Source: an uncultured Pelagibacteraceae bacterium
GTDB lineage: Bacteria > Pseudomonadota > Alphaproteobacteria > Pelagibacterales > Pelagibacteraceae
Direction of reading: 5' to 3'
DNA: 64,000 nucleotides
Assembly (NCBI GenBank): GCA_902526595.1
Contig: CABZLO010000003.1
Span: forward strand, 1 to 64,000
Shown: piece by piece, positions 44,905 through 53,524 of the stretch
Layout: every line of letters begins with the position of its first letter
How positions within the stretch are numbered: position 1 is the stretch's first letter
Made by a program: the position numbers and the translations under genes
Notes under the pieces: model-generated
What the model saw: only the letters and a program-made list of their open reading frames with translations
What the model was told of the DNA's origin: nothing
The model's database searches: none

Positions 44905-44907
44905 TAT

Positions 44908-45873
44908 ATGCCAAAAATATTAGTTTCTAGAAAAATTTCTGATTTAGCAGAGGAAAAACTTAAAAAAGAATTTGACGTAACGCTTAATCTTAAAGATGAG
45001 CCTATTCCTGAAAATGAATTAATAAAAATTATTAATGATTATGATGGAATGATTTCAACAGGTTTTGATAAAATCAGTGAAAATTTTTTTAATAATTTAA
45101 ACGGAAAATTAAAAATTGTAGCTCAGGTTGGTGTTGGTTACGATAATATTTCTATTAAATCTGCAGGAGAAAAAAAAATTAAGGTAACAAATACTCCAAA
45201 TGTTCTTAATGAAGCAGTTGCGGAAACAACTATTCTTTTGATATTGGCAGCCTCAAGAAGAATAGGAGAGGCTTATAATTTAGTTAAGTCTGATGACTGG
45301 AAAAATCAAAAACCAGATCTTACTAAATTTATGATAGGTAACTCTGTGACAGGTAAAACTCTTGGAATTATTGGAATGGGAAGAATAGGTCGTATCGCTG
45401 CAAAAAGTGCCAAAGCATTTGGTATGAAAATTATTTATTATAACAGGAATAAACTCTCAGAAGATTTAGAAGATGGGGCTAAATATTATTCAGATTTAAA
45501 TTCTATGTTACCTAAGTGCGACTTTGTAAGTATCCATACACCAGCTACACCAGACACAAAACATATTATAAATGAATTAACACTAAGTTTATTACCTAAA
45601 CATTCAGTGGTTATTAATACTTCAAGAGGATCTACAATTGATGATGATGCCTTAATAGATGCGTTAGAAAATAAAAAAATTTATGGTGCAGGTCTTGATG
45701 TTTTTAACAATGAGCCTAATTTAGATAAAAGATACTTAAAATTGGAAAATTGTTTTGTCTTACCTCACATCGGAAGTGCTACTCATGAAACAAGGTTAGC
45801 AATGAGTATGATGGCTGTAGAAAACATTTATTGTTTCTTTAATAATAAACCTTTAATTTCTGAAGTAATTTAA
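44908..45873 (+). CDS. D-isomer-specific 2-hydroxyacid dehydrogenase (glyoxylate/hydroxypyruvate reductase-like)
   Basis: A 321-aa NAD(P)-dependent enzyme. VGVGYDNISIKSAGEKKIKVTNTPNVLNEAVAE is the family N-terminal domain, LGIIGMGRIGRIAAKSAKAFGM the nucleotide-binding motif, VINTSRGSTIDDDAL and LPHIGSATHETR hold the catalytic Arg/Glu/His. It fits reduction of glyoxylate or hydroxypyruvate from sugar-acid breakdown. Starts 3 nt after the dehydratase. Confidence 0.9.
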   Translation: MPKILVSRKISDLAEEKLKKEFDVTLNLKDEPIPENELIKIINDYDGMISTGFDKISENFFNNLNGKLKIVAQVGVGYDNISIKSAGEKKIKVTNTPNVLNEAVAETTILLILAASRRIGEAYNLVKSDDWKNQKPDLTKFMIGNSVTGKTLGIIGMGRIGRIAAKSAKAFGMKIIYYNRNKLSEDLEDGAKYYSDLNSMLPKCDFVSIHTPATPDTKHIINELTLSLLPKHSVVINTSRGSTIDDDALIDALENKKIYGAGLDVFNNEPNLDKRYLKLENCFVLPHIGSATHETRLAMSMMAVENIYCFFNNKPLISEVI

Positions 45874-45927
45874 CACAACTCAAAGTTGAAGTTTAAAAGA
45901 TATATATAATTTCTAAACATAAATTAA

Positions 45928-45937
45928 ATGTGCACAT
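45928..45937. promoter_or_regulatory. 10-bp palindrome upstream of the TRAP transporter (possible operator)
   Basis: ATGTGCACAT is a perfect palindrome 61 nt before the TRAP binding-protein start. It is flanked by AAACATAAA (45915) and TTTATGTTT (45955), a further inverted pair. The size and AT flanks resemble GntR- or LacI-type operators. No regulator gene was found in this locus. Confidence 0.4.
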
Positions 45938-45997
45938 GTTGAAAACTAATTTCTTTTATGTTTAAATTTATAAAAAAACATAAACGAGAGGAAGATA

Positions 45998-47014
45998 ATG
46001 TTTAAATTAATATCAAAAACTATAGCTGCAATAGCTATTGTTTCAGTTGCTTTATTTGGCTCTGCGAATGCAAAGACTTTAAAGATTGAAACACACTTTA
46101 CTGCTAGTTCACCGAATGGTGAAGTTGCAGCTCAATTTGCTAAAAACGTAGAAATGTTTTCTGGTGGAAGCTTAAAAGTAGAAATGTTCTACTCATCTTC
46201 TGTAACAGGAAAATCAGCTGAGGTATTTAACTCTGCTCAAACTGGAATTATCGATTGTGATATGACTGGTGCTGGTTACCAAACTGGTAAAAATGCAGCG
46301 TTTCAATTCGCAGGTGATGTAATGGGTGGATATGACAACCCATATCAACAATATGATTTCTTAAAGTTCCCAGGAGCTCAAGAAGCTGTTGATGCCCTTT
46401 ATAATAAATATGGAATGACTTTAATTGGTTGGTGGATACCAGGACATGAGTCTCTAATATCTAGTAAACCAATTCCAGATGTTGCATCTATCAAAGACTT
46501 TAAATTTAGATCACCTCCAGGAATGGAAAGTATGATCTTTACAGCATTAGGCGCTAAACCAATCGTTATGGACTTTGGTGAAGTTCCAACTGCTTTACAA
46601 ACTGGTCTAATTGATGGTGCTGACTATTCATCTTTAGCAACTAACTATGCAGGTGGACACTATGAGCAAAATAAATATGCTACATATCCAGGTTTTCACT
46701 CTATGCCAGCTGACCACTTAGCTTGTAATACGAAAGTATGGAACAAGTTAAAACCGCATGAAAAGGGTGCAATGAAAGCTGCTATTGAAATTTGTGGAAG
46801 AACTATCACAAGTTTAGTGGAGAGAAAAAATGCAGAAGCTGTGAAAGCTTTGAAAGAAATGGGTGTTACTCTTCATGACTGGTCTAAAGAGGATAGAGCT
46901 AAATTTAGACAAGCTGCTCTTGGTGCTTGGGAAGAGTGGAGAAAAAAATCTCCTGAAGCAGATGCTCTTATAGATATACATACAGCTTATATGAAAGCTA
47001 ACGGTATCCTATAA
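45998..47014 (+). CDS. TRAP transporter solute-binding protein (DctP family)
   Basis: A 338-aa periplasmic protein with a signal peptide ending GSANA. KTLKIETHFTASSPNGEVAAQFAKNVEMFSGGSLKVEMFYSSSV is the mature start, and FRSPPGMESMIFTALGAKPIVMDFGEVPTALQTGLIDGADY contains the DctP signature with the carboxylate-binding Arg (FRSP). It captures an organic acid, probably a sugar acid given the neighbours. GAGAGGAAG precedes the ATG. Confidence 0.94.
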   Translation: MFKLISKTIAAIAIVSVALFGSANAKTLKIETHFTASSPNGEVAAQFAKNVEMFSGGSLKVEMFYSSSVTGKSAEVFNSAQTGIIDCDMTGAGYQTGKNAAFQFAGDVMGGYDNPYQQYDFLKFPGAQEAVDALYNKYGMTLIGWWIPGHESLISSKPIPDVASIKDFKFRSPPGMESMIFTALGAKPIVMDFGEVPTALQTGLIDGADYSSLATNYAGGHYEQNKYATYPGFHSMPADHLACNTKVWNKLKPHEKGAMKAAIEICGRTITSLVERKNAEAVKALKEMGVTLHDWSKEDRAKFRQAALGAWEEWRKKSPEADALIDIHTAYMKANGIL

Positions 47015-47035
47015 GTAAAAGCACATTAAAATCTT

Positions 47036-47068
47036 GAAGGGCCTGAAAAAGGCCCTTCTTATTAATTT
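47036..47068 (+). terminator. Rho-independent terminator/attenuator between TRAP binding protein and permease
   Basis: GAAGGGCCT-GAAAA-AGGCCCTTC forms a perfect 9-bp stem with a 5-nt loop, followed by TTATTAATTT. It lies between dctP-like and dctQ-like genes that must function together, so partial read-through probably gives excess binding protein. Confidence 0.85.
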
Positions 47069-47081
47069 AAAATTTTAGCTT

Positions 47082-47651
47082 ATGCTTGATAAACAATTAC
47101 AACAACAAAATGAAAAAGTTGCAAGCAAAGATGATTTTCCAATAAATTGGATTGATAGAATTTCTTTATTTTTAAGTCATACAATTAAGTATTTGATACC
47201 AATAATCGTACTTGTCATGATGTATGAAATTTTTATGAGGTACATAGTTTTTAAACCAACCTTGTGGGCCAATGAATTATGTTTATGGTTGGCTGGTGTT
47301 TGTTATTTAGTTGGTGGAATTTATGCAACAAGGTTAAGAAGCCATATTAGAATAGTATTACTATACGATTGGGTCAGCAGACCAACTCAGAGAATTTTTG
47401 ATTTAATTAGCACTATAATTATAGTGCTTTTTGCAACTGCTGTAATCTATGGTGGCATGGAAGATGCAGTAAGATCATTTGTAAATTGGGAGAGATTTGC
47501 AACATATTGGGATCCACCTATTCCTGCTACTATGAAGCCTCTTACACTTATATGTGTTTTTCTTATTGCCGTACAATCTGTAAATAATTTAATTATCGAT
47601 TGGAGAAATCCTAAAGAAAAACAATACGATCCATCTAAAGAGTTAAAATAA
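47082..47651 (+). CDS. TRAP transporter small permease (DctQ family)
   Basis: A 189-aa protein with four membrane helices. NWIDRISLFLSHTIKYLIPIIVLVMMYEIFMRY and ANELCLWLAGVCYLVGGIYATRLRSHIRI (the W-x-x-E-x-x-x-W/L-A signature) are typical of DctQ. Works with the large permease and binding protein for Na+-driven uptake. One base separates it from the large permease gene. Confidence 0.92.
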   Translation: MLDKQLQQQNEKVASKDDFPINWIDRISLFLSHTIKYLIPIIVLVMMYEIFMRYIVFKPTLWANELCLWLAGVCYLVGGIYATRLRSHIRIVLLYDWVSRPTQRIFDLISTIIIVLFATAVIYGGMEDAVRSFVNWERFATYWDPPIPATMKPLTLICVFLIAVQSVNNLIIDWRNPKEKQYDPSKELK

Positions 47652-47652
47652 A

Positions 47653-48966
47653 ATGGAAATAGGCTCACTTTCATTAATACTTATAGTTGGGTTACTAATT
47701 CTTATATCTATTGGTGTTCCAATGGGTTTTGCCTCTGGTTTTATGGGTGCAGTATTAGTATTTCTTTATATTGGTGAGCATGCATTAGGTATTTTGCTTT
47801 CAAGATATTATTCTCTTGTGGTTACATATTCCTTTTTATCAGTACCTTTATTTATATTTATGGCCTCCTTGCTTGAACGCTCAAATATAGCAAGAGATTT
47901 ATATGATGCTTTAAATGCGTGGTTAAGAAAAACAAGAGGTGGAGTAGGTGTTGTTACTGCTATCATGGCAACAATTATGGCTGCCATGAGTGGAATTATT
48001 GGAGGAGAAATAGTTCTATTAGGATTGATTGCACTACCTCAAATGTTGAGATTAAAATATGATCAAGATATGTCCATTGGAATTATTTGTGCTTCAGGTT
48101 CTTTAGGTACAATGATTCCACCATCTATTGTTTTAATCATTTATGGTTTAACGACAGAAACATCTATAACAATGTTGTTCCAAGAAGCAATTGTTCCAGG
48201 TTTATTGATTTCAGGATTAATCATTACTTACATTTTAATTAGAACAAGATTACAGCCACATCTTGCACCATTAAGTGATGAAGCGCCTTTAACTTTAAAA
48301 GAAAAAATGTCATATCTTCCAGGTCTGTTACCACCTATAGGAATAGTTATAATTGTTTTAGGCTCAATTTATTCAGGAATAACTGGAATTACAGAAGCAG
48401 CTGGAATGGGTGTTGTTGCTACATTAATTATAATTTTTGCTAGAAGAGAATTAACATGGTTTTTATTTAAAGATGCATTAACTAGAACATTTAAAGCATC
48501 AGGAACTATTTTAACTATTACTTTTGGTGCAACAGTTTTAGCAGGTGCCTATTCTCTTGCTGGAGGTCCAAAATATGTAGCAGAGACTATCTTAGCTTAT
48601 GATTTAAAACCAATGTATCTAATTTTTATGATGCAAATAATGTTTTTGATTATGGGAGCATTTATGGATTGGGTTGGGATTGTCTTATTAGCAATGCCAG
48701 TATTTTTACCAATTGTTATTGCACTTGGATTTGATCCAATTTGGTTTGGAATTTTATTTTGTGTGAATATGCAAGTTTCATTTTTAAGTCCTCCATTTGG
48801 ACCCGCAGCTTTCTACTTAAAATCTGTAGCACCACCACATATATCTTTAACAGATATATTTAGAGGTTTTGCCCCATTTATTGTAATTCAATTGATTGTA
48901 CTTGCATGTGTAATGTTTTTTCCTGAGGCAATGACACAAAATTTCCACGAGTTTAAATCAAAATAA
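47653..48966 (+). CDS. TRAP transporter large permease (DctM family)
   Basis: A 437-aa permease with about 12 membrane segments. SIGVPMGFASGFMGAVLVF, LSVPLFIFMASLLERSNIARDLYDAL, ICASGSLGTMIPPSIVLIIYG and LFCVNMQVSFLSPPFGPAAFYLKSVAPP are standard DctM motifs. The stop shares a base with the next gene. Confidence 0.95.
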   Translation: MEIGSLSLILIVGLLILISIGVPMGFASGFMGAVLVFLYIGEHALGILLSRYYSLVVTYSFLSVPLFIFMASLLERSNIARDLYDALNAWLRKTRGGVGVVTAIMATIMAAMSGIIGGEIVLLGLIALPQMLRLKYDQDMSIGIICASGSLGTMIPPSIVLIIYGLTTETSITMLFQEAIVPGLLISGLIITYILIRTRLQPHLAPLSDEAPLTLKEKMSYLPGLLPPIGIVIIVLGSIYSGITGITEAAGMGVVATLIIIFARRELTWFLFKDALTRTFKASGTILTITFGATVLAGAYSLAGGPKYVAETILAYDLKPMYLIFMMQIMFLIMGAFMDWVGIVLLAMPVFLPIVIALGFDPIWFGILFCVNMQVSFLSPPFGPAAFYLKSVAPPHISLTDIFRGFAPFIVIQLIVLACVMFFPEAMTQNFHEFKSK

Positions 48967-49835
48967 TGTTGAAAATCGGTTTTATTGGGACAGGTCTTAT
49001 GGGCTTACCAATGGCTAAAAATATATTAAAAGCAGGATATAATTTAAAAGCATTTAACAGATCTCAAAATAAAGCTGCTCCTTTAAAAGATCAGGGTGCA
49101 GAGATATCAAATTCAATTAAAGAAGCGGTGAGTGACAGCGATGTAGTCATTACGATGTTAACAGACGATATCGCCGTTGATGAGATCATGAGTAGTTCTG
49201 ACTTTTTGGAAGGATTAAAATCAGAAGCTACAGTAATTGATATGAGTTCTGTAAAACCATCAACAGCAACTAAACATGGAAATAATTTAAAATCAAAAAA
49301 TATAAATTATTTGGATGCACCTGTTTCAGGGGGAACTATAGGCGCAGAGGAAGCATCCTTAGCGATTATGGTTGGAGGTCTGCAAAATATTTTTGACAAA
49401 GCAAATGAAATTTTAAAGACAATGGGAAATCCTACATTAGTTGGTCCAATAGGTAGTGGCCAGATATCAAAACTTGCTAACCAAATTATTGTTGGTCTAA
49501 CAATAGGTGCAGTGGCGGAAGCAGTAACGTTATGTGAGAAAGCAGGCGCAGATCCTGTTAAAATGATTAGCGCTTTATCTGGAGGTTGGGCTGATAGTAA
49601 AATTTTACAAACTCATGGGAAAAGAATGATAGATAAGGATTTTAGTCCTAAAGGAAAAACTTCTACCCATTTAAAAGATATGAATAATATTTTGGATAGT
49701 GCAAATAGTTTTAATACACATTTACCTATTTCAAATCTGGTTAAAGAAATGTATAAAACTTTAGTTGAAAATGGTCATGGAAATAAAGATCACAGTTCAT
49801 TGTATATGGAAATTGAAAGGATGAATAAAAAATGA
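48966..49835 (+). CDS. 2-hydroxy-3-oxopropionate (tartronate semialdehyde) reductase-like dehydrogenase
   Basis: A 289-aa beta-hydroxyacid dehydrogenase. KIGFIGTGLMGLPMAKNILKAGY binds NAD(P); YLDAPVSGGTIGAEEASLAIMVGG is the substrate loop; GSGQISKLANQIIVGLTIGAVAEA carries the catalytic Lys. Similarity in motif wording is nearest to GarR. ATGA overlap with the SDR gene and a one-base overlap with dctM-like. Confidence 0.88.
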   Translation: MLKIGFIGTGLMGLPMAKNILKAGYNLKAFNRSQNKAAPLKDQGAEISNSIKEAVSDSDVVITMLTDDIAVDEIMSSSDFLEGLKSEATVIDMSSVKPSTATKHGNNLKSKNINYLDAPVSGGTIGAEEASLAIMVGGLQNIFDKANEILKTMGNPTLVGPIGSGQISKLANQIIVGLTIGAVAEAVTLCEKAGADPVKMISALSGGWADSKILQTHGKRMIDKDFSPKGKTSTHLKDMNNILDSANSFNTHLPISNLVKEMYKTLVENGHGNKDHSSLYMEIERMNKK

Positions 49836-50575
49836 GCAAAAGATTAGAGGGTAAAAAAATCATAGTTACAGCAGCAGGACAAGGTATTGGAAAAGCTACT
49901 GCTATTGCGTTTCATAATGAAGGTGCACATGTCATTGCTACAGATTTAAATGATAAAACCTTAGCTGGTTTAAATAAAGAATTTCCTAATATTGTTGTAA
50001 AAACATTAGACTCAACAAACAATAGCGCAATTTTAGAGTTCACAAAATCTTTAGACAAAGTAGATGTTTTATTTAATGCTGTAGGATTTGTTCATCATGG
50101 AAGTATTCTTGATTGTGAAGAAAAAGATTGGGATTTTTCTAGTGATGTAAATGTAAAGTCCATGTATTTTATGTGCAAAGCTATATTACCATTAATGGTC
50201 AAACAAAATGGTGGAAGCATTATTAATGTTTCTTCTTGTGCTTCTAGTTTAAAAGGTTTTGTAAACAGGTTTGTCTATGGCACGACAAAAGGAGCTGTAA
50301 TTGGTTTAACCAAGTCTATTGCAGCCGATTTTGTTAAGCAAAATATAAGATGTAATTCGATAGCACCAGGCACAGTTTTTTCACCATCTTGGCAAGATAG
50401 GGTTAATCAAAGTCCAGATCCTGTTCAGGCTAAAAAAGATTTTATAGCACGACAACCTATGGGTAGATTAGGTACAGCTGAAGAAATAGCTGCAGTAGCT
50501 GTTTATTTAGCAAGTGATGATGCTACTTTTACGACGGGTACAACAATTTCTGTTGATGGTGGGATTTCAATATAA
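49832..50575 (+). CDS. Short-chain dehydrogenase, 2-keto-3-deoxy-fuconate dehydrogenase-like
   Basis: A 247-aa classical SDR. TAAGQGIGKATAIAFHNEGAHVIATDLN is the cofactor motif, FNAVGFVHHGSILDCEEKDWDF the NNAG-like region, NVSSCASSLKG and VYGTTKGAVIGLTK the catalytic Ser and YxxxK. The sequence style (HHGSILDCEEKDWDFSxxVNVKSMY) is that of the KDF-dehydrogenase/BDH2 group. Together with the following hydrolase it suggests oxidation of a 2-keto-3-deoxy acid to a 2,4-diketo acid. Confidence 0.88.
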   Translation: MSKRLEGKKIIVTAAGQGIGKATAIAFHNEGAHVIATDLNDKTLAGLNKEFPNIVVKTLDSTNNSAILEFTKSLDKVDVLFNAVGFVHHGSILDCEEKDWDFSSDVNVKSMYFMCKAILPLMVKQNGGSIINVSSCASSLKGFVNRFVYGTTKGAVIGLTKSIAADFVKQNIRCNSIAPGTVFSPSWQDRVNQSPDPVQAKKDFIARQPMGRLGTAEEIAAVAVYLASDDATFTTGTTISVDGGISI

Positions 50576-50597
50576 TTAAATAACAAAAAGGAGAATT

Positions 50598-51440
50598 ATG
50601 AAATTATTAAGAGTAGGACAAAAGGGAAAAGAAAAGCCCGCCGCTTTAGATAAAGATGGTAAAATTAGAGATATAAGTTCGCACATAAAAGATTTAAATC
50701 CTCATCATTTAAATTTTGATACAATTTCTAAACTACAAGGTGCAGACCTATCATCACTTCCTGAAATATCTGGCAGTGAGAGGATTGGCTCATGTATAAC
50801 TAATCCAGGGAAATTTATAGCAATAGGACTTAATTTTTCTGACCATGCTGCAGAAACTGGAGCTGAAGCACCATCTGAACCAATAGTGTTTATGAAAGCT
50901 ACTAGCTGTATCAATGGTCCTAACGATGATATTGAAATTGTATCAGGGTCAAAAAAACTTGATTGGGAAGTCGAATTAGGAATAGTTATTGGAAAAGAGA
51001 CAAAACATATATCTGAAAATCAATCTCAAGATCATATTTTAGGTTATTGTTTAGTAAATGATATAAGTGAACGAGAATGGCAAATAGAAAAAATGGGTCA
51101 ATGGGTTAAAGGAAAATCTCATGACACTTATGGACCAATTGGACCATACTTAGTAACTAAAGATGAAATTTCAGACGTAAATAATTTAAAAATGAGCTTA
51201 GATGTCAATGGGAATAAAATGCAAAGAGGAAATACGAATACCATGATATTTAATGTTGATCATATTGTGTCTTATTTAAGTAAGTACATGTCTTTACAAA
51301 CTGGTGATATCATAACAACCGGAACTCCTCCTGGAGTAGGTATGGGAATGAAGCCCCAACAGTTTTTAAAAGCAGGTGATACTATGAAATTATCTGTTGA
51401 AAACTTAGGTGAGCAAAACTCCAAAGTTGTTAATCTTTAA
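50598..51440 (+). CDS. FAH-family hydrolase (2,4-diketo-3-deoxy-sugar-acid hydrolase-like)
   Basis: A 280-aa fumarylacetoacetate hydrolase-fold enzyme. MKLLRVGQKGKEKPAALDKDG is the N terminus seen in LRA6/FucG-type hydrolases; IGLNFSDHAAETG, DWEVELGIVIGKE, NDISEREWQ, KSHDTYGPIGPYLV and TGTPPGVGMGM complete the metal-binding core. Predicted to split a 2,4-diketo-3-deoxy acid into pyruvate and a hydroxyacid. AAAAGGAG precedes the ATG. Confidence 0.88.
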   Translation: MKLLRVGQKGKEKPAALDKDGKIRDISSHIKDLNPHHLNFDTISKLQGADLSSLPEISGSERIGSCITNPGKFIAIGLNFSDHAAETGAEAPSEPIVFMKATSCINGPNDDIEIVSGSKKLDWEVELGIVIGKETKHISENQSQDHILGYCLVNDISEREWQIEKMGQWVKGKSHDTYGPIGPYLVTKDEISDVNNLKMSLDVNGNKMQRGNTNTMIFNVDHIVSYLSKYMSLQTGDIITTGTPPGVGMGMKPQQFLKAGDTMKLSVENLGEQNSKVVNL

Positions 51441-51446
51441 ATAATT

Positions 51447-52626
51447 GTGAAAATAACTTCTGTTAAAAGTCATGTGCTCAGATATGAGTTAGATAAAGAA
51501 CTTGGATATTCTCAACAATATTATAAGCATAGAACTGCTCACATTGTAGAAGTTAACACTGATGAAGGTATAACAGGGTGGGGAGAGTGCTTTGGACCAG
51601 GAAATATTGCACTAGCAAATAAATATATTATTGAAAAAGTAATACAGCCTTTAATTATTGGAGAAGATCCATTAAATAAAGAGTATATTTGGCATAAGGT
51701 ATACAATCTTTTAAGAGATAGTGGTCAAAAAGGAATGCCGATACAGGCACTATCTGGTGTAGATATTGCCTTGTGGGATATTCTTGGAAAAAAAAACTAA
51801 AGCACCTCTTTATCAGCTTATAGGAGGAAAATGTAATGAAAATATTCCAGTTTATGGTTATGGCATGATGTTACAAAAAAAAACAACAGAAGAATTAATC
51901 GATTTATTTAAAGAGGAAGCGAAAGAAATTAAGTCTAAAAATTTTAAGGCTATGAAAATGAAAATAGGTATAGGTGCTAAGGAGGATTTGAAATTAGTGC
52001 AAGCCGTTAGAGAAAGTATAGGCAAAGATTTCAAGTTAATGGTAGATGCCAACCACGCATATAGCTTAAAAGATGCAATTTATGTAGGAAAAGGCCTAGA
52101 TGAGCTGGATATATTTTGGTTTGAGGAGCCAGTTGCACCTGAGGATTATGAAGGGTATAGACAATTAAGAAGCAAAATTTCTACGAGTATTGCAGGTGGC
52201 GAGGCTGAATTTACGAAATATGGTTGGAATAAATTAATCTCAAACAACTGTATAGATATTGCTCAGCCAGAAGTTTGTGGTTTAGGGGGAATTACTGAGT
52301 ATTTAAAAGTTGCTGCACTAGCTCAAGCAAACTTTATTCCTGTTATAAATCATGTTTGGGGATCAGCTATCAGTATAGCTGTTAATTTACATTTATTAAC
52401 ATCACAACCAGATATACCAGGTGGATTATTTCCATCAAAATCTATGTTAGAATTTGATACAACAGAAAAAAATATTTTTATTACAGATCTTACAGATGAA
52501 GATTTTTCGATTCTAGACCAGGTAAAGAAAAATAATGGGTTTACCTCAGTTTCAGATCGTGTTGGTATAGGTATCAATCCTAATAAAGACTTTATCAAGG
52601 AATTTGAAGTAGATGAAAAAAATTAA
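51447..52626 (+). pseudogene. Mandelate racemase/fuconate dehydratase-like enolase-superfamily gene, split by a frameshift in an A9 run
   Basis: ORFs 51447-51800 and 51766-52626 are two halves of one protein. The first ends DIALWDILGKKN; the second continues TKAPLYQLIGGKCNENIPVYG in the +1 frame. The run after CTTGG (51788-51796) has nine A; eight would give an uninterrupted DILGKKTKAPLYQL. Downstream, the MR-subgroup residues are intact: KAMKMKIG (KxK), VDANHAY, WFEEPVAPE, AGGEAEF, and the His in INHVWGS. Everything else looks functional, so this is a fresh mutation, a sequencing or assembly indel, or a gene rescued by slippage. It starts at GTG. Confidence 0.85.
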
Positions 52627-53524
52627 AACTTTGGAACCAAGAGTTATTTGGAATAGTAAATGTAAGTTAGGCGAAGGAACATTATGGGTTAAAGAACATA
52701 ACTCGATATATTTTGTTGATATAAAAAAAAAGAAAATCTGTATCTTAAATATTAAGAATAATAAAAAAAAACAAATCAAAGTAAATAAAGAAATTGGCTT
52801 TTTAGCGCATATAAAAAAAAATATATTTATTTTAGGATTACAAGGGGAAATTAGAATTCAAAATTTAAAATCTAAAAAAATTATTAAATCAATATTAATT
52901 GAACCAAAAATTAAATTAAACAGAATTAATGACGGTAAAACAGATCCAGCTGGAAATTTATGGTTTGGCACTATGGATAACCTTGAGAGAAAAATTGAAA
53001 AAGGATCGTTATATAAGTTAGATAAAAACTTATCATTAACTAAAATTGATAAAAATTATAGGATTACAAATGGTCCAGCTTTTATAGATAAGTTAAATTT
53101 TTATCATACAGATAGTTCTAAGAGAAAAATTTATAAAATAAAAATAAATAAAAATAATAAAATTTTAGATAAAAAAATTTTTAAAAAATTTTCAAATAAA
53201 GTTGGGGTTCCAGATGGTATGACTTTAGATAATAATAAAAATTTATGGGTAGCTCATTATCATGGTGCCTGTATTTCAGTATTTAACAATAAAGGAAAAT
53301 TAATTCATAGAATTCAATTTCAAGCCAAAAACATCACTAATTGCACATTTGGTGGAACAAATAATAATCAACTATTTGTGACATCAGCAACCAAAGGGAT
53401 GAACAGTGCAGATTTGCGAAAATTTAGATACTCTGGTTCTTTATTTAGTGTAAAAACAAACTGTAAGGGATTTTTACAAAAAAAATTTATTTTAGCAGAT
53501 GAAAAAAAGAGATCTTTACTATGA
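52613..53524 (+). CDS. SMP-30/gluconolactonase-family protein
   Basis: A 303-aa beta-propeller lactonase. VIWNSKCKLGEGTLWVKEHNSIYFVDI is the SMP-30 N terminus with the metal Glu, RINDGKTDPAGNLWFGTMD the metal Asn/Asp segment, ITNGPAFI and VPDGMTLDNNKNLWVAHYHGACISVF the remaining ligands. It should open a sugar lactone to the sugar acid. It overlaps the dehydratase gene by 14 nt and ppc by 26 nt. Confidence 0.9.
   Translation: MKKIKTLEPRVIWNSKCKLGEGTLWVKEHNSIYFVDIKKKKICILNIKNNKKKQIKVNKEIGFLAHIKKNIFILGLQGEIRIQNLKSKKIIKSILIEPKIKLNRINDGKTDPAGNLWFGTMDNLERKIEKGSLYKLDKNLSLTKIDKNYRITNGPAFIDKLNFYHTDSSKRKIYKIKINKNNKILDKKIFKKFSNKVGVPDGMTLDNNKNLWVAHYHGACISVFNNKGKLIHRIQFQAKNITNCTFGGTNNNQLFVTSATKGMNSADLRKFRYSGSLFSVKTNCKGFLQKKFILADEKKRSLL

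Noticed and set aside
51766-52626. ORF-track entry treated as an independent gene
   Set aside because: It begins at a TTG inside the previous ORF without a ribosome site, and its sequence continues the first half exactly after removal of one A.
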